Assembly: GCA_947483795.1 (NCBI GenBank)
Contig: CANKLZ010000004.1
Span: 1 to 40,866 of the forward strand
Source of the DNA: Micrococcales bacterium
GTDB taxonomy: Bacteria > Actinomycetota > Actinomycetes > Actinomycetales > Microbacteriaceae
Reading direction: 5' to 3'
Length of the DNA stretch: 40,866 nucleotides
Made by a program: the position numbers and the translations under genes. Shown in pieces: positions 36,059 through 40,866 of the stretch (positions are counted from its first letter, which is position 1; each line of letters starts with the position of its first letter). A model generated the notes under the pieces. That model was given only the letters and a program-made list of their open reading frames with translations, did no database searches and had not been told where the DNA came from.

Positions 36059-38890
36059 ATGACGGATACATCGGCTTTCACCGACGCTGGTGCGGCGCAG
36101 GGGAGAAAAGGGCTCAAGATTGAGCGCGTTTACACCACCGAAGGCGTCCACCCATACGATCAGGTTAACTGGGAGTTCCGCGACGTAGTTCAAACCAACT
36201 GGAAGACTGGCGAGACCATCTTCGAACAGCGTGGAGCTGAGTATCCAGAGTTCTGGAGCCTAAACGCTTCAACAATCGTCACCACAAAGTACTTCCGTGG
36301 CGCAATGGGCACACCTTCACGTGAATTCAGCCTTCGTCAGCTGATTAACCGTGTTGTGTTGACCTACGCACAGGGTGGCCGTGACCACGGTTACTTTGCT
36401 ACCGAAGAAGATGCCACCATCTTCGAGCACGAACTTACCTTCATGCTTCTAAACCAGGTGTTCTCTTTCAACTCACCGGTTTGGTTCAACGTAGGTACCT
36501 CAAGCCCGCAGCAGGTTTCTGCTTGTTTCATCTTGTCTGTTGATGACTCAATGGAATCGATTCTTAACTGGTACCGCGAAGAAGGAATGATCTTCAAGGG
36601 TGGATCAGGAGCTGGTCTTAACTTGTCACGCATTCGTTCATCTAAAGAACTACTTCGTTCATCCGGTGGTTCAGCTTCAGGCCCAGTTTCATTCATGCGT
36701 GGAGCGGATGCATCTGCAGGAACAATCAAGTCTGGTGGTGCGACTCGTCGTGCAGCCAAGATGGTTGTTCTAGATGTTGATCACCCAGACATCGAAGAAT
36801 TCATCGAGACCAAGTCTCGTGAAGAGGACAAGATTCGCGTACTACGCGATGCAGGTTACGACATGGAGCTTGGTGGCAAGGACATCAACTCTGTTCAGTA
36901 CCAGAACGCTAACAACTCAGTTCGTGTCAACGAAGAGTTCATGAATGCTGTTGAGCGTGGCACAAACTTCGGTCTGCGTGCGCGTACAAACGGTGAAGTT
37001 ATCGAAGAAGTAGATGCACGTGAGCTATGGGACAAGATTGCCTATGCTGCATGGGCATGTGCGGACCCTGGTATCCAGTACGACGACATCATCAACGACT
37101 GGCACACAACTCCAGAATCAGGTCGTATCACAGCATCTAACCCATGCTCTGAGTACATGCACTTGGACAACTCATCATGTAACCTAGCCAGCCTGAACCT
37201 CTTGAAGTTCTTGAACCCAGATGGTTCTTTCGACAGCGAGAAGTTTGTCAAGGCGTCTGAGTTGATCTTCACAGCTATGGACATCTCGATCTGTTTCGCA
37301 GATTTCCCTACCGAGAAGATTGGTGAGACTACACGTGCATTCCGTCAGCTAGGTATTGGTTACGCAAACCTTGGTGCATTGCTAATGGCAATGGGTCTTC
37401 CTTACGACAGCAACGAAGGTCAGGCACTAGCTGGAGCTATCACATCATTGATGACAGGTACTGCTTACCGTCGTTCAGCTGAACTAGCTGGTGTTGTAGG
37501 TCCATACGATGGCTACGCTCACAACAAGACAGGTCACGACCGCATCATGCGCAAGCACGAGGCAGCTAACGCTAACCTACTTTCAGTTTCTGAAGTTGAC
37601 CGTTCGGTTATCGAGGCAGCGACTCGTCAGTGGGCTCTAAACACTGCTACTGGTTCTTCTAACGGATGGCGCAACTCACAAGCTTCATTGCTTGCACCTA
37701 CCGGAACTATCGGATTCATGATGGACTGTGACACCACAGGTATCGAGCCAGACTTCTCATTGGTGAAATACAAGAAGCTATCAACCGGTGGTTCAATGCA
37801 GATTGTCAACCAGACAATTCCATTTGCATTGCACAGACTTGGTTACTCACAGGAGACCATCGAAGCAATCATCGATCACATCAGCACCAATGGACACGTT
37901 GTTGAAGCACCTGGCCTAAAGCCAGAGCACTACGCAATCTTCGACACCGCTGTTGGTATTCGTGCGATTGAGCCAATGGGTCACGTGAGAATGATGGCAG
38001 CAGTTCAACCGTTCCTTTCAGGTGCGATCTCAAAGACTGTAAACATGCCAGAGACTGCAACCATTGAAGAAGTCAAGGAAATTTATTTCCAGGGCTGGAA
38101 GTATGGTCTAAAGGCTCTTGCTATTTACCGCGACAACTGTAAGGTGGGTCAGCCGCTTAGCGATGCTAAGGCAAAGGTTGACGAGAAGGCTGCTCCGGTA
38201 GAAGCTAACCCAGTACAGCTATCGCACCCAGTGCGTAAGCGTCTACCTAAGTCACGTCCATCTTCAACCACCTCATTCACTGTTGGTGGAGCAGAAGGTT
38301 ACATGACTGCAGGAACATACCCAGACGGCGTTCTTGGTGAAGTATTCCTAAAGCTAGGTAAGCAGGGTTCAACTCTTGCCGGTGTTATGGATGCATTCTC
38401 AATCGCAGTTTCAATTGGACTCCAGTACGGTGTGCCACTAGAGACTTACGTACAGAAGTTCACTAACGTCTCATTCGAGCCAGCAGGTTTGACTGATGAC
38501 AAGGACATCCGTATGGCTAAGTCTCTGATGGACTACATCTTCCGTCGTCTAGCAATTGACTACCTGCCAACTGAGACTCGTCAGGCACTCGGTATCAACA
38601 CTGCATCAGAGCGATCAGCTTCTCTTGATGCAGCTGGTACTTACCCAGCAATTGCTGAGTTACCTTCAGCAGCAGCAGCAGATGTTGTTGAAGCACCAGT
38701 TGTTATTGAGCTAAAGGTTGAAGAAGTAAAGACAGAAACCCGTCAGGTTCACTCTTCAGCTGAGTTGTTCGACATGCTCCAGGGAACCGAATCAGATGCC
38801 CCACTTTGCTTCAGCTGTGGAATCAAGATGAGACCTTCTGGTTCATGCCACGTCTGCGAAGGCTGTGGATCAACTAGCGGTTGCAGCTAA
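36059..38890 (+). CDS. nrdJ: Adenosylcobalamin-dependent (class II) ribonucleoside-diphosphate reductase
   Basis: 'FFSFNSPVWFNVG'-type region, 'SGAGLNLSRIRS', 'NPCSEYMHLDNSSCNLASLNLLKFL', 'LLAPTGTIGFMMDCDTTGIEPDFSLVKYKKL', C-terminal Cys-rich 'CFSCGIKMRPSGSCHVCEGCGSTSGCS'. Confidence 0.96.
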   Translation: MTDTSAFTDAGAAQGRKGLKIERVYTTEGVHPYDQVNWEFRDVVQTNWKTGETIFEQRGAEYPEFWSLNASTIVTTKYFRGAMGTPSREFSLRQLINRVVLTYAQGGRDHGYFATEEDATIFEHELTFMLLNQVFSFNSPVWFNVGTSSPQQVSACFILSVDDSMESILNWYREEGMIFKGGSGAGLNLSRIRSSKELLRSSGGSASGPVSFMRGADASAGTIKSGGATRRAAKMVVLDVDHPDIEEFIETKSREEDKIRVLRDAGYDMELGGKDINSVQYQNANNSVRVNEEFMNAVERGTNFGLRARTNGEVIEEVDARELWDKIAYAAWACADPGIQYDDIINDWHTTPESGRITASNPCSEYMHLDNSSCNLASLNLLKFLNPDGSFDSEKFVKASELIFTAMDISICFADFPTEKIGETTRAFRQLGIGYANLGALLMAMGLPYDSNEGQALAGAITSLMTGTAYRRSAELAGVVGPYDGYAHNKTGHDRIMRKHEAANANLLSVSEVDRSVIEAATRQWALNTATGSSNGWRNSQASLLAPTGTIGFMMDCDTTGIEPDFSLVKYKKLSTGGSMQIVNQTIPFALHRLGYSQETIEAIIDHISTNGHVVEAPGLKPEHYAIFDTAVGIRAIEPMGHVRMMAAVQPFLSGAISKTVNMPETATIEEVKEIYFQGWKYGLKALAIYRDNCKVGQPLSDAKAKVDEKAAPVEANPVQLSHPVRKRLPKSRPSSTTSFTVGGAEGYMTAGTYPDGVLGEVFLKLGKQGSTLAGVMDAFSIAVSIGLQYGVPLETYVQKFTNVSFEPAGLTDDKDIRMAKSLMDYIFRRLAIDYLPTETRQALGINTASERSASLDAAGTYPAIAELPSAAAADVVEAPVVIELKVEEVKTETRQVHSSAELFDMLQGTESDAPLCFSCGIKMRPSGSCHVCEGCGSTSGCS

Positions 38891-38901
38891 ACCAAAATTG
38901 A

Positions 38902-38937
38902 AAATGGGTCGACTTCACTTTAGAAGTCGACCCATTT
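38902..38937. terminator. Strong hairpin after nrdJ
   Basis: Perfect 15-bp stem AAATGGGTCGACTTC-ACTTTA-GAAGTCGACCCATTT, 11 bp after the nrdJ stop; short T-tract. Confidence 0.8.
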
Positions 38938-38979
38938 CCATTTCAAGCGTATTTGTGACGATGACGGTAACCTAGGACA

Positions 38980-39984
38980 ATGATTTACCCAATACTCTTT
39001 CGCTTAGTGCTCTCTAAGTTAGATCCAGAAAGAGCTCATCATCTTGGCATGTTTGCAATTCAATTTGCGTCCGCTCTTCGTTTGACAAAGTTGTTGCCAA
39101 AAATCAAAACCCAATCTGTAAAGGCTATGGGGCTTTCATTTGAATCACCTTTTGGTCTGGCAGCAGGCTTTGATAAGAATGCTATAGCGGTTAGAGCACT
39201 AGGTGAGATTGGTTTCTCTCACGTTGAAGTCGGCACAGTAACTGCGATTGCTCAAGCAGGTAATGAAGCACCTCGACTTTTTAGATTGAAAAGAGATCGC
39301 GCACTTATCAATCGCATGGGGTTCAACAACGATGGTGCAGAAGTAGTTGCCAAACGTCTAGCAAAACTTAGAGCAACTAAACAAAATCTTCCAGTAATTG
39401 GGATAAACATTGGTAAAAGCCGAGTAGTTGATGTGAAAGATGCAGTTGCTGATTATCAAACCAGTGCAAAGCTTTTAGCTCCTTATGCTGACTACATCGC
39501 GGTGAATGTTTCTTCACCAAACACTCCTGGACTTAGATCTCTTCAAGATGTCTCATCACTTCGACCAATACTTCAAGCTGTGTTAGCAGAGTCTTTGGGT
39601 AAGCCGGTGCTAGTAAAGATAGCTCCTGATCTAACGGATGAAGCAATTATTGAAGTAGCGCAATTGGCTAAAGAACTTCAGCTAGCCGGAGTTATTGGCA
39701 CCAACACGACTATCTCCAGAGAGAAGTTAGTTACACCAGCAGAAGAAGTTGCTGCGATGGGTGCAGGTGGTTTATCTGGCGCTCCATTAGATAAAAGATC
39801 TTTGGAAGTGCTAACTGTATTGCGTAAGAATCTAAATCCAGAGCAGGTTGTTGTTTCTGTCGGTGGAGTAGAGACAAGTGCGCAGATGCAACAACGCTTA
39901 AATGCTGGCGCTGACTTGGTTCAGGGGTATACAGGTTTTGTTTACCTTGGTCCGCTTTGGGCCAGAGCAGTCACCAAAATCTAG
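38980..39984 (+). CDS. pyrD: Dihydroorotate dehydrogenase (quinone-type, class 2)
   Basis: 'SPFGLAAGFDKNA', 'HVEVGTVTAIAQAGNEAPRLFRLKRDRALINRMGFNNDGAE', 'VNVSSPNTPGLRSLQ', 'GAGGLSGAPLDKRSLEVL'. Confidence 0.95.
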   Translation: MIYPILFRLVLSKLDPERAHHLGMFAIQFASALRLTKLLPKIKTQSVKAMGLSFESPFGLAAGFDKNAIAVRALGEIGFSHVEVGTVTAIAQAGNEAPRLFRLKRDRALINRMGFNNDGAEVVAKRLAKLRATKQNLPVIGINIGKSRVVDVKDAVADYQTSAKLLAPYADYIAVNVSSPNTPGLRSLQDVSSLRPILQAVLAESLGKPVLVKIAPDLTDEAIIEVAQLAKELQLAGVIGTNTTISREKLVTPAEEVAAMGAGGLSGAPLDKRSLEVLTVLRKNLNPEQVVVSVGGVETSAQMQQRLNAGADLVQGYTGFVYLGPLWARAVTKI

Positions 39985-40866
39985 ACCAGTCTTGCCTCAG
40001 GTGATTTAGTTTCGCGAGGGTCTGTCACTGTAACAGGAGCTAGCAGTTCAGTTACCTTAGTCATAATCTCAACTGGAATCTCAACTCCCACTGCACCAAG
40101 GTTGCTAGTGATTTGTTCAGGAGTGGTTGCTCCAACAATTGCGCTAGCAACGTTCTTGTTTTGCAGCACCCAAGCAAGAGAGAACTGAGCCATGGTTAGA
40201 CCGAGCTCATCTGCAAAAGGCTTTAGTTGCTGAACTCTAGTCAAAACATCGTCGGTGAGTAATTTTTGGATGAAGCTGTTAACCTTTTCATCAGCTGCTC
40301 TAGATCCTTCTGGAACAGGTTGGCCTGGCAGATATTTACCTGTGAGTACACCCTGAGCCATTGGTGACCAAACAATCTGACTAACACCAAGTTCTTCACA
40401 AGTAGGAATAACTTCAGCTTCAATAACTCTCCAGAGCATTGAGTACTGAGGTTGGCTAGAGATTAGTTGAAAGCCCATTTCTTTAGATAATTTGTGACCG
40501 GCGCGAATCTGTTCTGCGTTCCACTCTGAAACACCGATGTATAGAGCTTTACCCTGGCGAACGATGTCAGCAAAAGCCTGCATGGTCTCTTCTAGAGGAG
40601 TCTCAACATCAAATCTGTGCGCCTGATAGAGATCAACGTAATCCATCTGCAGGCGCTTCAAAGAGCCATTGATTGACTCCATGATGTGCTTGCGGGAGAG
40701 CCCAGTGTCATTTGGGGTGCGCTCTGCAACAGGCCAGTAAACCTTTGTGAAGACTTCGAGTCCTTCTCTACGATGACCCTTAAGGGCATCACCAAGAACT
40801 ACTTCAGCTGCTTGGTTAGCGTAGACATCGGCTGTGTCGAACGAAGTGATTCCACCTTCAAGAGCA
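39981..40866 (-). CDS. Aldo/keto reductase, 5' truncated by window edge
   Basis: 'SINGSLKRLQMDYVDLYQAHRFD', 'IGVSEWNAEQIR'. Frame stays open past 40682 to the window end ('ALEGGITSFDTADVYANQAAEVVLG...'). Confidence 0.92.
   Translation of the reverse strand, partial: ALEGGITSFDTADVYANQAAEVVLGDALKGHRREGLEVFTKVYWPVAERTPNDTGLSRKHIMESINGSLKRLQMDYVDLYQAHRFDVETPLEETMQAFADIVRQGKALYIGVSEWNAEQIRAGHKLSKEMGFQLISSQPQYSMLWRVIEAEVIPTCEELGVSQIVWSPMAQGVLTGKYLPGQPVPEGSRAADEKVNSFIQKLLTDDVLTRVQQLKPFADELGLTMAQFSLAWVLQNKNVASAIVGATTPEQITSNLGAVGVEIPVEIMTKVTELLAPVTVTDPRETKSPEARLV

Noticed and set aside
1-40866. Mobile elements, CRISPR arrays, prophage, toxin-antitoxin or defence genes
   Set aside because: No transposase/integrase motifs, no regularly spaced repeats, no tRNA-adjacent insertions; essentially every substantial ORF is an identifiable housekeeping gene.

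Overview
This window looks like a compact, housekeeping segment of an actinobacterial chromosome. Modest GC, TTG/GTG starts and gene content suggest a streamlined Microbacteriaceae-like lineage; that assignment is inference. The core is a complete dcw (division and cell wall) cluster on the + strand: mraZ-rsmH-ftsL-ftsI-murE-murF-mraY-murD-ftsW-murG-murC-ftsQ-ftsZ-yggS-sepF-yggT-divIVA/wag31-lspA-rluA family-dnaE. Upstream lie a ParA/MinD-like ATPase (5' truncated), def, an acyl-CoA synthetase, a ROK glucokinase, plsC, class II DAHP synthase, a PASTA Ser/Thr kinase, an Rv2175c-like DNA-binding protein, a polyprenyl synthase and a DUF3040 protein. Downstream lie a flavin reductase, hisD, nrdR, class II (B12) ribonucleotide reductase nrdJ, pyrD and a truncated aldo/keto reductase. 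I see no mobile element, CRISPR, tRNA/rRNA or defence island, and no convincing wholly new system. The most interesting signals are small: (i) a hairpin with a CTTCCCC loop between mraZ and rsmH, matching my memory of the actinobacterial mraW RNA motif; (ii) three GTGG boxes at exact 10-bp spacing inside a TTGACA-N18-TGTAAT promoter before mraZ; (iii) two NrdR-box-like palindromes 31 bp apart before nrdR-nrdJ; (iv) an operator-like TTGTCTA-N4-TAGACAA at the predicted start of glucokinase transcription, plus a second inverted repeat covering its -35; (v) HHPR in place of the DNPR specificity motif in MurE; (vi) an acidic insertion in DnaE; (vii) all five convergent gene pairs abut or overlap at their stop codons. 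All calls come from reading the sequence; no searches were run.
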